Shown: positions 19,485-27,767 of the stretch, piece by piece
Layout of the letters: every line of letters begins with the position of its first letter
How positions within the stretch are numbered: the first letter of the stretch is position 1
From: Planctomycetaceae bacterium
GTDB taxonomy: Bacteria; Planctomycetota; Planctomycetia; Gemmatales; Gemmataceae
DNA length: 64,000 nt
Direction: 5' to 3'
Assembly: GCA_013823135.1 (NCBI GenBank)
Contig: PNLP01000031.1
Location: 1-64,000, forward strand
Notes under the pieces: model-generated
What the model saw: only the letters and a program-made list of their open reading frames with translations
Told to the model about the DNA's origin: nothing
Databases searched by the model: none
Program-made: the position numbers and the translations under genes

Positions 19485-19906
19485 CTCAATGCCCCCTGCT
19501 TGAATCACCCCCGTGATGGGGCGACTAATAGCGGGGAGGAATTACCTTTGCAACCGTACTTGGACGGCAGTCATAGCAAGCCGTCCAGCGGTTCCGAGTG
19601 AGTGACGAGGGTGGAGCACTCAGCCTGACTGGGGTGGAATTTCCGGACGTTGCCCGGATCATTCCGGACTCGCCCCCGGCCATCGTGAGAGATGAATTCG
19701 GTCGCAACTGTATTAATAAAATATTCTTAAAGCACGATATTATACATGTCATTCCGGACGAATAAGGTCATTCTGGGCTCAAATAACGGTTCCGGCTGTG
19801 GTGTCCCCCCTATCAGCCGGAATGATGGATCAGGCCGCTTCACGGCTGCTGCACCTACCTCCCGATGTGAAACACGGAACGACCCTGATAGCAACCGCCA
19901 GGGCCA
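19485..19906. other. 422-bp gene-free stretch with an AT-rich core
   Basis: No gene with support. Positions about 19695-19760 are unusually AT-rich for this genome. TCATTCCGG occurs at 19659 and 19749 on the plus strand and at 19817-19825 on the minus strand. The stretch separates the lipoprotein promoter from the end of purE. Confidence 0.5.
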
Positions 19907-20407
19907 TTACTCTGCTCGCGGGTCGGAGTTGTCGAGCACGGTCTGGGTTTGGTTCGCGCGGAAGGCTTTGAGAGCTTCGCGGATTGCCGGAGACTTCCCA
20001 GCAAGAATTGCCGCAGCGAAGAGGCCCGCGTTGATCGCTCCCGCCTTCCCGATGGCAAGCGTGCCGACCGGAATCCCGGCAGGCATCTGCACGATGGAGA
20101 GCAGCGAATCGACGCCCCGTAGAACCGCCGATTCGACGGGCACGCCCAGCACCGGCAGGCACGTCTTCGCGGCACACATCCCCGGCAAGTGGGCCGCGCC
20201 GCCGGCACCGGCAATGATGACCTCGATGCCGCGGCCTTCAGCCTGTTCGGCGTAGGTGAACAGCAGGTCGGGGGTCCGGTGTGCCGACACCACGCGAACC
20301 TCGTGTGGCACGCCCAACTGGGTGAGCGTTTCGGCCGCGTGCTGCATGGTCGCCCAGTCGCTCCGCGAACCCATGATGATCCCGACACGCGGTTGTTCAG
20401 CGGACAT
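19907..20407 (-). CDS. purE: N5-carboxyaminoimidazole ribonucleotide mutase (class I PurE)
   Basis: A 166-residue PurE that converts N5-CAIR to CAIR in de novo purine synthesis. The active-site block GSRSDWATMQHAAETLTQLG is followed by VVSAHRTPD and AGAGGAAHLPGMCAAKTCLPVLGVPV, all typical of the octameric bacterial class. ATG 20407 is preceded by AGGAACAGGGC. It lies downstream of zwf on the same strand, separated by a REP palindrome, while its partner purK is divergent on the far side of zwf. Confidence 0.95.
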   Translation of the reverse strand: MSAEQPRVGIIMGSRSDWATMQHAAETLTQLGVPHEVRVVSAHRTPDLLFTYAEQAEGRGIEVIIAGAGGAAHLPGMCAAKTCLPVLGVPVESAVLRGVDSLLSIVQMPAGIPVGTLAIGKAGAINAGLFAAAILAGKSPAIREALKAFRANQTQTVLDNSDPRAE

Positions 20408-20440
20408 GCCCTGTTCCTGAGTAAACGACTGAGTTGAGGT

Positions 20441-20487
20441 GCGACGCAGCAAGCGGCCGAACCGTTTTTCGCCGCTTGCTGCGTCGC
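20441..20487. repeat. 17-bp perfect inverted repeat between zwf and purE
   Basis: Arms 20441-20457 and 20471-20487 (GCGACGCAGCAAGCGGC and its complement) with a 13-nt loop. It sits between two same-strand genes; a short T tract in the loop and none after the stem argue against a plain terminator. Confidence 0.75.
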
Positions 20488-20500
20488 AGGATCTACTTTC

Positions 20501-21964
20501 TCACCCAATCGGCTGCCACTTGCGGCCTTCGGCAGCGAGCAAGTCCTCGGAGCACTGCGGCCCTTCCGAACCGACCTCGTACTCCTGTGGTTGCGGTGCA
20601 TCGTCGCGTTCCGTTGCCCCGATGATCGGGTCCATGATTTCCCAGGCTCGCTCGATTTCATCGGCTCGCATGAACAGTGCGGCATCGCCCGTGATCGCGT
20701 CGAGCAAGAGTCGCTCGTAGGCTTCGGGCAGTGCCTTCTCCTTGTAAGCGTCCTTGTAGTCGAACGCGAGGTCGCGAGGTTGCAGGTCCACGCCATCCAC
20801 GTTGGGCACCTTGGTCTGGAAGTTCAGTTTGATCCCCTCATTCGGCTGAATCATCACAGTCAGGTGGTTGCAACGCAGCACCTGCCCCGGCGGCAGCGGG
20901 AACATCAGGTGCGACGGACAACGGAACTGGATCATCACCTCGCTGTAGCGGTTCTTGAGCCCCTTGCCCGATCGCAGGTAGAACGGCACGCCGTGCCAGC
21001 GGCGGTTTTCGATCTCCAGTTTGACGGCGGCGAACGTCGGCGTCTTGGAAGTTGCAGGCACGCCCGGTTCCGAGTGGTAGCCCTTGTACTGACCAAGCGC
21101 GACAGCCTTGCGGGCCTTCTCCAGGGTCGGCACGGGGATCGCGGAGAGCACCTTCATCTTCTCGTTGCGGAGGTTCTCGGCCGTGAACCGCGTCGGGTCT
21201 TCCATCGTCACCATCGTCATGATCTGCAGGATGTGGTTCTGGAGCATATCCCGCATCACACCGCTACCGTCGTAGTACCCGCCACGGCGACCGACCGTCA
21301 CTTTCTCGGCGACGGTGATCTGCACGTGGTCGATGTACTGGTAGTTCCACAGTGGCTCGAACATCGTGTTCGCGAACCGGAACACGAGGATGTTCTGAAC
21401 CGTGTCCTTGCCCAGATAGTGGTCGATGCGGTAAAGCTGATCTTCACGCCAGTGCTTGTGTAGAGCTTCGTTCAGAGCAACCGCTGTCGCTCGGTTGTGA
21501 CCGAACGGCTTTTCGATGATCAATCGTCGGAAGCCGGTGTCTTCCTTGTTCATCCCAGCAGCGCCGAGGTGGCCAGCAAGTTGCGGGTAGATGTCAGGGG
21601 ACACCGACAGGTAAAACAACCGGCGGCCACCACCAACCCCTTCGTTAATAGTAAACCAATCTTGCAGCGGCTTCAGGCCTTCGGCCTTGGTAGCGTCTGC
21701 CGAAACGTAATGGATTCGCTTGGCGAACTCGGCCCACTTCGCCGGGTCGAACAGATCGCCAGCCCCGGTGATGGCCTCTTGCACCTTCGGGGTGAGGTGG
21801 TCACGGAATCCATCATCGGAATACGGGCTGCGAGCCACACCGAGAACCTTCGCCTCGGCCGGCAACCGACCCTTCAAGGCGAGGTTGTACAACGCGGGGA
21901 TCAGTTTCCGGGAAGTGAGATCCCCGGATGCTCCGAAAATCACGACCGTGAGCGGCGATGGCAT
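20501..21964 (-). CDS. zwf: Glucose-6-phosphate 1-dehydrogenase
   Basis: A 487-residue G6PD, the first step of the oxidative pentose phosphate pathway, supplying NADPH and ribose phosphate. NADP-binding FGASGDLTSRK lies at residues 10-20, the EKP motif at 151-153 and the catalytic RIDHYLGK at 179-186. Length is normal for bacterial enzymes. It is divergent from purK across 128 bp containing a degenerate family A REP copy, and is followed by purE, so ribose phosphate supply and purine genes are adjacent. Confidence 0.96.
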   Translation of the reverse strand: MPSPLTVVIFGASGDLTSRKLIPALYNLALKGRLPAEAKVLGVARSPYSDDGFRDHLTPKVQEAITGAGDLFDPAKWAEFAKRIHYVSADATKAEGLKPLQDWFTINEGVGGGRRLFYLSVSPDIYPQLAGHLGAAGMNKEDTGFRRLIIEKPFGHNRATAVALNEALHKHWREDQLYRIDHYLGKDTVQNILVFRFANTMFEPLWNYQYIDHVQITVAEKVTVGRRGGYYDGSGVMRDMLQNHILQIMTMVTMEDPTRFTAENLRNEKMKVLSAIPVPTLEKARKAVALGQYKGYHSEPGVPATSKTPTFAAVKLEIENRRWHGVPFYLRSGKGLKNRYSEVMIQFRCPSHLMFPLPPGQVLRCNHLTVMIQPNEGIKLNFQTKVPNVDGVDLQPRDLAFDYKDAYKEKALPEAYERLLLDAITGDAALFMRADEIERAWEIMDPIIGATERDDAPQPQEYEVGSEGPQCSEDLLAAEGRKWQPIG

Positions 21965-22015
21965 GTGTGTGACCCTGTGGAGGTGGAGGTTCTACGGGAT
22001 CATGGTATGGTAATT

Positions 22016-22080
22016 GTTTAGCCGCGACCCGCAGGGGAGCGAGCATCCGCGTGCGTGCCCCATCCGGGTCGCTGCGAAAC
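22016..22080. repeat. REP family A palindrome, copy 3 (degenerate)
   Basis: Starts GTTTAGCCGCGACCCG like copy 2, but the right arm (CCGGGTCGCTGCGAAAC) carries several mismatches. It occupies the zwf-purK divergent promoter region and ends 12 bp before the purK ATG. Confidence 0.7.
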
Positions 22081-22092
22081 AACGGGGCACTC

Positions 22093-23205
22093 ATGCGTGT
22101 TGGCATTCTCGGTGGTGGGCAACTTGGGCGGATGATCGCGCTGGCGGGCTACCCGCTCGGGCTGCGATTCACGGTGCTCGAGCCCGGCGAGGAATCGTCG
22201 GCTGGGCAAGTTTGCACTCAGATTTCTGGTGAATTCGACGACTACCGTGCCCTTTATGAACTTGCGAAGGTGTCCGATGTCATCACCTTCGAGTTCGAGA
22301 ACGTGCCCGTGGAAAGCGCCCGCTGGCTGGCCGAGCGGGTGCCGGTGTTCCCACCACCCCGGGCGTTGGAGGTGTCGCAGGAGCGGCTGACCGAGAAACA
22401 ATTCTTCGCGTCTTTGGGAATCCCCACGCCGGAATTCGCTGCCGTCAACTCCCGCGAGGAGTTCGACGCTGCTGTGCGGAAAATCGGGCTGCCTTCTGTT
22501 CTGAAGACCCGGCGATTCGGCTACGACGGCAAGGGGCAAGCCGTGCTGCGGACCCCGGCTGACTGCGAGGCAGCGTGGACGAAACTCGGCGGCCGCCCAC
22601 TGATTCTCGAAGCATTCGTCTCATTCGACCGCGAGCTCTCGATCATCGCCGTGCGGAGTCGCTGTGGGGAAATTGCGTCGTACCCGCTCATCGAAAACGT
22701 CCATCGCGACGGCATTCTGCACCGCTCTGTCGTCCCGGCCGGCAATCTGGGCGAAGAACTCACTGAACGTGCCGCGGAGTATGCATCACGCGTGCTCACC
22801 GAGTTGGATTACGTCGGGGTGCTGACGATCGAATGGTTCCAGGACGGGCCGCGACTCCTGGCGAACGAGATGGCCCCGCGGGTTCACAACTCCGGACACT
22901 GGACTATCGACTCCGCCTTCACGAGTCAGTTCGAGAATCACCTGCGTGCGGTGTGTGGGTTGCCACTGGGCCGGTGCGACGCAGTCGGCCACACGGCGAT
23001 GTACAACTTCATCGGCGCAGTGCCCGAAATCGCGGGGGTGCTCGCTAACCCGGATGCGCGACTGCACACATACGGCAAGAGCTTCCGGGCCGGTCGCAAG
23101 GTTGGGCACGTTACAATGCGGGCCGCGAACGCGGAAGAGTTGGCGGAAAAGCTGCCCGAGTGGGATCGGCAATTCGAGCGGCCCCAAGACGTGAACGGAT
23201 CGTGA
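22093..23205 (+). CDS. purK: N5-carboxyaminoimidazole ribonucleotide synthetase
   Basis: A 370-residue ATP-grasp enzyme making N5-CAIR from AIR, bicarbonate and ATP, the substrate for PurE. Motifs: GILGGGQLGRM near the N terminus, the FEFENVPVE block, RRFGYDGKGQ and NEMAPRVHNSGHWTID near the active site. ATG 22093 was chosen because the longer reading is encoded by the REP repeat. It ends 127 bp before the exported DUF4129-like gene. Confidence 0.95.
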   Translation: MRVGILGGGQLGRMIALAGYPLGLRFTVLEPGEESSAGQVCTQISGEFDDYRALYELAKVSDVITFEFENVPVESARWLAERVPVFPPPRALEVSQERLTEKQFFASLGIPTPEFAAVNSREEFDAAVRKIGLPSVLKTRRFGYDGKGQAVLRTPADCEAAWTKLGGRPLILEAFVSFDRELSIIAVRSRCGEIASYPLIENVHRDGILHRSVVPAGNLGEELTERAAEYASRVLTELDYVGVLTIEWFQDGPRLLANEMAPRVHNSGHWTIDSAFTSQFENHLRAVCGLPLGRCDAVGHTAMYNFIGAVPEIAGVLANPDARLHTYGKSFRAGRKVGHVTMRAANAEELAEKLPEWDRQFERPQDVNGS

Positions 23206-23332
23206 GACGATTCGTCACCGTCGCTTGCCTCCGACACTCGCTTCGGTCACAATGCTGGTGAGCGAGTGGGCCGACCATCTCTCCCAGCGAACCCGGCCGA
23301 GCCCGTCCCCACTTCCTATCCGGAGGCGACCC

Positions 23333-24790
23333 ATGAAGTCCGGCCGCCGTCGTGCCTTGCTGTCAGCAGGTTTTCTTGGCCTTGCGGTGTCGATCACCAA
23401 CAGCCCTGCTCGCGCTCAGGAAGGTTCCCACACCCTCTGGAAAAGCAACCTGACCCCGGATCAGGTCCGTGCGGCCCTGGCGCAGATGGGAGCGGGCGAG
23501 AGCGGCCTCGACCCGTTTCAGGATATGGTCAAGGATTATCTCCTCAAAAACAACCCAACCATCAACCCGCAACAGGCCGAAGACCTGATCAAGAAGTTGA
23601 CAGGTGACAAACAGTTAATGGATCAGTTGAAAAAGTACGCGAAGCAGAAGCAAACCGACCCCGGCCGCCCCGGCAAACTCGCCCCGGAAGACTTTACCAA
23701 ACTGTTCGACCCCAAGCAGGGCGGCAAGTTGCCCGTCCTCCCACCTGACCTGAACCTTAAGGGATTCGGCCCGCCCAAGAAAGATCCGTTCACCGATCCG
23801 AAACTCGACCCGTTTATCGAACCCAAGGTCGAGCCCGTCCAACCATTCAATCCCAAGGGCGATCCCGGACCCAAGGGCGATCCCGAACCAAACCCAATAC
23901 AACCGGGTACCGGGACCAAACAACCTGAGAAAGAGAAAATCTCGATCGACAAGAATCCGTTTCCCGAGCCGGAAGAACCGAACGACGCACGGACGAAATC
24001 CTTGCAGGCTTTCGCCGCGTTGTGGGAACGGAACGTCGGCCCCCTGAGCGAGACACCCGAGGTGCAACGCGCACTCTTCGAAGCGATCGGCGAGAACGGC
24101 TTCGACTTCGACATGAAGGACGACAAGGGGAACAGCATCTGGGATCTATTAAAGCGCGGTGAGGGGAGCGATTCCAATCTCGATGATTTCCTGAAGGGTT
24201 CCGGGGGGAGCGGCTCAAACTGGGGGCTCGGCAACTGGGAACTACCCAAACTCGGAGACTGGTTTGGTTCGCGCCGCTCGAGCGGAGGCAACTCACCAAG
24301 TTGGCTCGGTTCGAGTTCGCCATCTCCGCGACCCACCCCGTCTGGCTCCGGCTGGAGTTTTGGCGGCGGTGGCGGATTGATCGCACTCAGTGGTAAGCAA
24401 ATTCTTATCGTGGTGCTCCTGCTGGCACTGATCGTCATGGTGTTTTACCAGCTAAAGAAGAGGGTTGGTCAGGAGAGTTCGTTAGCATTCGCGGGGGTGG
24501 GTGTCGGTGCGTGGCCAGTGGACCCGCGATCCATCAGCACACGGGAAGACGTGGTGAAAGCGTTCGAGTACTTGAGCGTCTTGATCTGTGGGCCTTCCGC
24601 GAAGAACTGGACGCACAGCACGATCGCAACCACCCTCGCCGACCTCGCAACGACTCACGAGAGGACCGCGATGATGCTGGCCCGACTCTACGAACTCGCT
24701 CGCTACGCCCCGCTCGACGAGGCGTTGACGCACAACGAACTGGTCGAATCCCGCAAGCTCGTCTGTTCACTCGCGGGGGTGTCCTACTGA
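23333..24790 (+). CDS. Exported Pro-rich protein with C-terminal DUF4129-like domain
   Basis: A 485-residue protein. A signal peptide (residues 1-29, ending SPARAQ) precedes a low-complexity Pro/Lys/Asp region with repeated PKxDPF units (about 130-200). A Gly/Ser-rich linker leads to one membrane helix (LIVVLLLALIVMVFYQL, about residue 360) and a cytoplasmic tail of about 100 residues (DVVKAFEYLSVLICGPSAKNW) resembling DUF4129 of transglutaminase/MoxR operons. GGAGG lies 8 nt before the ATG. It overlaps the next gene by ATGA and is the first gene of the MoxR-type cluster. Confidence 0.8.
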   Translation: MKSGRRRALLSAGFLGLAVSITNSPARAQEGSHTLWKSNLTPDQVRAALAQMGAGESGLDPFQDMVKDYLLKNNPTINPQQAEDLIKKLTGDKQLMDQLKKYAKQKQTDPGRPGKLAPEDFTKLFDPKQGGKLPVLPPDLNLKGFGPPKKDPFTDPKLDPFIEPKVEPVQPFNPKGDPGPKGDPEPNPIQPGTGTKQPEKEKISIDKNPFPEPEEPNDARTKSLQAFAALWERNVGPLSETPEVQRALFEAIGENGFDFDMKDDKGNSIWDLLKRGEGSDSNLDDFLKGSGGSGSNWGLGNWELPKLGDWFGSRRSSGGNSPSWLGSSSPSPRPTPSGSGWSFGGGGGLIALSGKQILIVVLLLALIVMVFYQLKKRVGQESSLAFAGVGVGAWPVDPRSISTREDVVKAFEYLSVLICGPSAKNWTHSTIATTLADLATTHERTAMMLARLYELARYAPLDEALTHNELVESRKLVCSLAGVSY

Positions 24791-26352
24791 TGCGCCCCAG
24801 ACACCTGCTACTCGTTGTCGTGCTCGTGGCGGTCCCGACGACCGCGTTCGGGCAAGCCCGACGAACGACAACTACCAACGAACCGACTGCGAAGCAGTTC
24901 GAAATCTCCGCGGACGGGACCGATCTCTTTCGCGCCCTCCTCGATCGTGCCGGAATCAAGCCAGTCCGCGAGCAGGATATCTGGAACCTTCATCAGGGTG
25001 CCGAAGATGTGATCGTGATTGTGATGGGCACATCCCGTCACGGTCATCATCGTGGCGGCGTGGGGATTGGGTTGAGTGCCGCCCAGCAGGTCACGTTCAG
25101 CGGTGGCGCGGCCTTCATTGCCACGGATTCGCCAGTTGACCTGGAAGCGTTCAACCAGGGCCACCGTGCATGGGTCTCCCCGTTTCGGGTTCGGTGCAAC
25201 GACAAGACATCGGTCCACGGTGTGCTCGATACTGATGGAAGCGTGGAATGGAAATACGACTGCCCGTATGTTCTCCCGATTCCGCCGTCGCGCGTCGCCC
25301 TGCAAGACCCCGACAACCCCCTGACCCGTGTGTTTCATGGCAACGGGGCGGAACTCAAGCCACTCACCAAGGTCGCGACCAATTCCAGTTCGTACTTCGC
25401 CATGGACACGTTCCGCGGGCTGATGAGTCAGCCCGTCGCGCAGTTCCCCAAGGGTTGTATCGCCTATCACCCTGATGGTCAGTTCGGCGAATCCGTAAGG
25501 ATCGACGATGCCGTGTTCGCTGTGGGTGGCTACGGTTTCGGCGGCGATCAGGACACTACTTATCGTTTCCTGGCAATGGCCGATCAGAGCGTCTTTATCA
25601 ATCAGATGCTCATCGAACCCGGAACGCAGAACCTGGAACTGACCTACCGCGTCATCGAGTATCTGCAGGGGCCGGACAAACGGAAGCGATGCCTGTTCAT
25701 CGAGAATGGCCGTGTGATCGAGAGGTTCGACGAATTGCGGCAAGCGTTCGCCACACCGAAGCCGCCACTGCCCATGCCGAACCTTGGGGCGATGCAGGAC
25801 AAACTCGTCGATCTGGGAAACAAGCTGGTCGGCGACATGCAGGAACGCGACGTGTTCAACAAACTCCTGATGCGTGCCTTCGGCCTCCCCGCGATCGTTC
25901 GGCTGTTGCTCCTCCTTGGCGCGCTCTATGGGATGTGGTTCCTGCTCCGACGAATGTTCACCGCACGCAAGCCAACGGACATCCCACATCCACCCGCAGT
26001 GGCGGGCGTTCCATCGGGGCCGCCGGGTGTGTTCGACCGCCGTCAGAAGGAACTCGTTCGCAGGAACAACATCTACGAACCGGTGCGGGACATGGTCCGC
26101 GAGTTCTTCACCTCGCTTGGCGTTCACGGCGAACAGGGACCGAAACTCCCGACACTCGTGATCTCGAAGGTCGTTCGGAAGCCCGACTCGCTGCGTGCCG
26201 CGATCAAGGACTTCTGGAAGCTGGCATACGGACCGCCGCAAGAGGTGAGCGTGAACCGCTGGCGAGAACTGGACGTTTATTTCGAGCGGGTTCAAATTGC
26301 CCACGCGGACGGCAAATGGCACTTCGTTCTGGATGCTACTACCGTAAGTTGA
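24790..26352 (+). CDS. DUF4350-like exported membrane protein
   Basis: A 520-residue protein: signal peptide (LLLVVVLVAVPTTAFG), then an extracytoplasmic part (ADGTDLFRALLDRAGIKPV) resembling DUF4350, a membrane helix near residue 370 (PAIVRLLLLLGALYGMWFLL) and a basic cytoplasmic tail with QKELVRRNNIYEPVRDMVREFF. Membrane topology matches its upstream neighbour. Such proteins usually accompany MoxR and DUF58 proteins and may anchor or sense for the complex. The function is inferred from context. Confidence 0.8.
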   Translation: MRPRHLLLVVVLVAVPTTAFGQARRTTTTNEPTAKQFEISADGTDLFRALLDRAGIKPVREQDIWNLHQGAEDVIVIVMGTSRHGHHRGGVGIGLSAAQQVTFSGGAAFIATDSPVDLEAFNQGHRAWVSPFRVRCNDKTSVHGVLDTDGSVEWKYDCPYVLPIPPSRVALQDPDNPLTRVFHGNGAELKPLTKVATNSSSYFAMDTFRGLMSQPVAQFPKGCIAYHPDGQFGESVRIDDAVFAVGGYGFGGDQDTTYRFLAMADQSVFINQMLIEPGTQNLELTYRVIEYLQGPDKRKRCLFIENGRVIERFDELRQAFATPKPPLPMPNLGAMQDKLVDLGNKLVGDMQERDVFNKLLMRAFGLPAIVRLLLLLGALYGMWFLLRRMFTARKPTDIPHPPAVAGVPSGPPGVFDRRQKELVRRNNIYEPVRDMVREFFTSLGVHGEQGPKLPTLVISKVVRKPDSLRAAIKDFWKLAYGPPQEVSVNRWRELDVYFERVQIAHADGKWHFVLDATTVS

Positions 26353-26425
26353 GGCGAGGGATTGCAGCCAGTCTGTACAGCGACGCAGTGACTGATTACC
26401 AGGAAACGACAGCAGGGAGTGTGGC

Positions 26426-27439
26426 ATGAGTTTGGCTCCGCCGACCGGCACGCAGGCAACGAACGATGCCCCTCCTCCCGACGGACGGCCCGCTCACGAA
26501 TTGGCCCAGCAAGCGAAACAACTCAACCAGAAGGTCACCACCGAGATCGCTCGCGTGGTCGTTGGCGTTGAGGCTGTCACACAACAACTCCTGATCGCAC
26601 TCCTGGCTGGTGGGCACGTCCTGCTCGAAGGCGTTCCGGGTGTCGCCAAGACGACTCTATCGAAGGTCTTCGCCCGCATCCTGGGTTGCCAGTATCAGCG
26701 TGTTCAGTTCACGCCCGACCTGCTTCCGTCCGACGTCACCGGCACCTCGATCTTTGACCGGAACGCGAACGATTTCGTGCTCCGCAAGGGGCCGATCTTC
26801 ACCCAGGTTCTGCTCGCCGACGAGATTAACCGAGCCCCCGCGAAGACGCAGGCCGCGCTCCTGGAAGCGATGCAGGAATACCAGGTGACCGTTGACGGGG
26901 CGTCCCTTCCGCTGACGCCGCCGTTCATCGTGCTGGCGACCCAGAACCCCGTTGAGCAGGAAGGCGTATACCGGCTGCCCGAGGCACAACTCGACCGCTT
27001 TCTGCTCCGCATCGAGATGGGCTACCCCGGCTTCAAGCACGAGGTGAACCTGCTCCGACTCCACAGCAAGCCAACGGCCGACGTCGAAACGCTGTTCACC
27101 CCGGAGTTGATCCTGTCACTCCAGCGGAAGCTCCCGTTCGTGTACGGGCACGACTCGCTCTACGAGTACATCGTGCAACTCGCGGATGCCAGCCGACGAC
27201 ACCCGGATGTGGCACTGGGAGCGAGCCCACGAGCTGCGTTGAACCTTCTCCGCTGTGCTCGTGCCCGAGCCGTGCTCGAAGGCCGCCATTTCTTCACCCA
27301 CGAGGATGTGCAGGCGATCGCGTATGGCGTGCTGGGCCACCGCCTCATCCTGCGGCCCGAAGCCGAGATCGAGGGGAAGCACGTCGCCGACATCGTCCGC
27401 GACATTCTCCACGCCGTTCCCGTACTGCAAACGGTTTAG
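26426..27439 (+). CDS. MoxR-family AAA+ ATPase
   Basis: A 337-residue MoxR ATPase. Walker A GVPGVAKTT is at residues 69-77 and Walker B VLLADEINRAP near 129-139, followed by sensor 1 VLATQNPVEQEG and an arginine-rich C-terminal lid (GASPRAALNLLRCARARAVLEGR). MoxR proteins act as chaperone-like ATPases working with von Willebrand or DUF58 partners. GGGAG precedes the ATG. The DUF58 partner follows after a 328-bp gap holding a large inverted repeat. Confidence 0.96.
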   Translation: MSLAPPTGTQATNDAPPPDGRPAHELAQQAKQLNQKVTTEIARVVVGVEAVTQQLLIALLAGGHVLLEGVPGVAKTTLSKVFARILGCQYQRVQFTPDLLPSDVTGTSIFDRNANDFVLRKGPIFTQVLLADEINRAPAKTQAALLEAMQEYQVTVDGASLPLTPPFIVLATQNPVEQEGVYRLPEAQLDRFLLRIEMGYPGFKHEVNLLRLHSKPTADVETLFTPELILSLQRKLPFVYGHDSLYEYIVQLADASRRHPDVALGASPRAALNLLRCARARAVLEGRHFFTHEDVQAIAYGVLGHRLILRPEAEIEGKHVADIVRDILHAVPVLQTV

Positions 27440-27489
27440 ATTTTGGATTTCAATCATCAGAAAGGCTGGCGGAATGAGATTGTGTCAGG

Positions 27490-27702
27490 GTTTGGTGAAG
27501 GTGTTTCCCCCTCACCCGGCTCGCAAAGCCTCGCCGACCTCTCCCCCCGAAACCGGGGGCGAGGTGGGTGCGCAGAGTCTTCTCATCAGCTTCCCCAAAA
27601 TCAACACCTTCAGACCAGACGAATCACCCCCACCTCGCCCCCGGTTTCGGGGGAGAGGTCGCGACGAGTCTTCGAGTCGCGGGTGAGGGGGCGAAACCTT
27701 AA
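27490..27702. repeat. Large imperfect inverted repeat (REP family D) in the MoxR-DUF58 gap
   Basis: The left half contains CTCTCCCCCCGAAACC and GGGGGCGAGGTGGG; the right half contains CCCACCTCGCCCCCGG and TTTCGGGGGAGAGGTC. Outer parts also pair (TTCCCCCTCACCC with GGGTGAGGGGGCGAA). The gap 27440-27767 has no credible gene; short reading frames here come from the repeat. Confidence 0.8.
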
Positions 27703-27767
27703 CCATCACCAGTAAACAGTCCGATCATTCCGCTACCGTGTCTCAATCATCAATCTGAAATGCTCCC

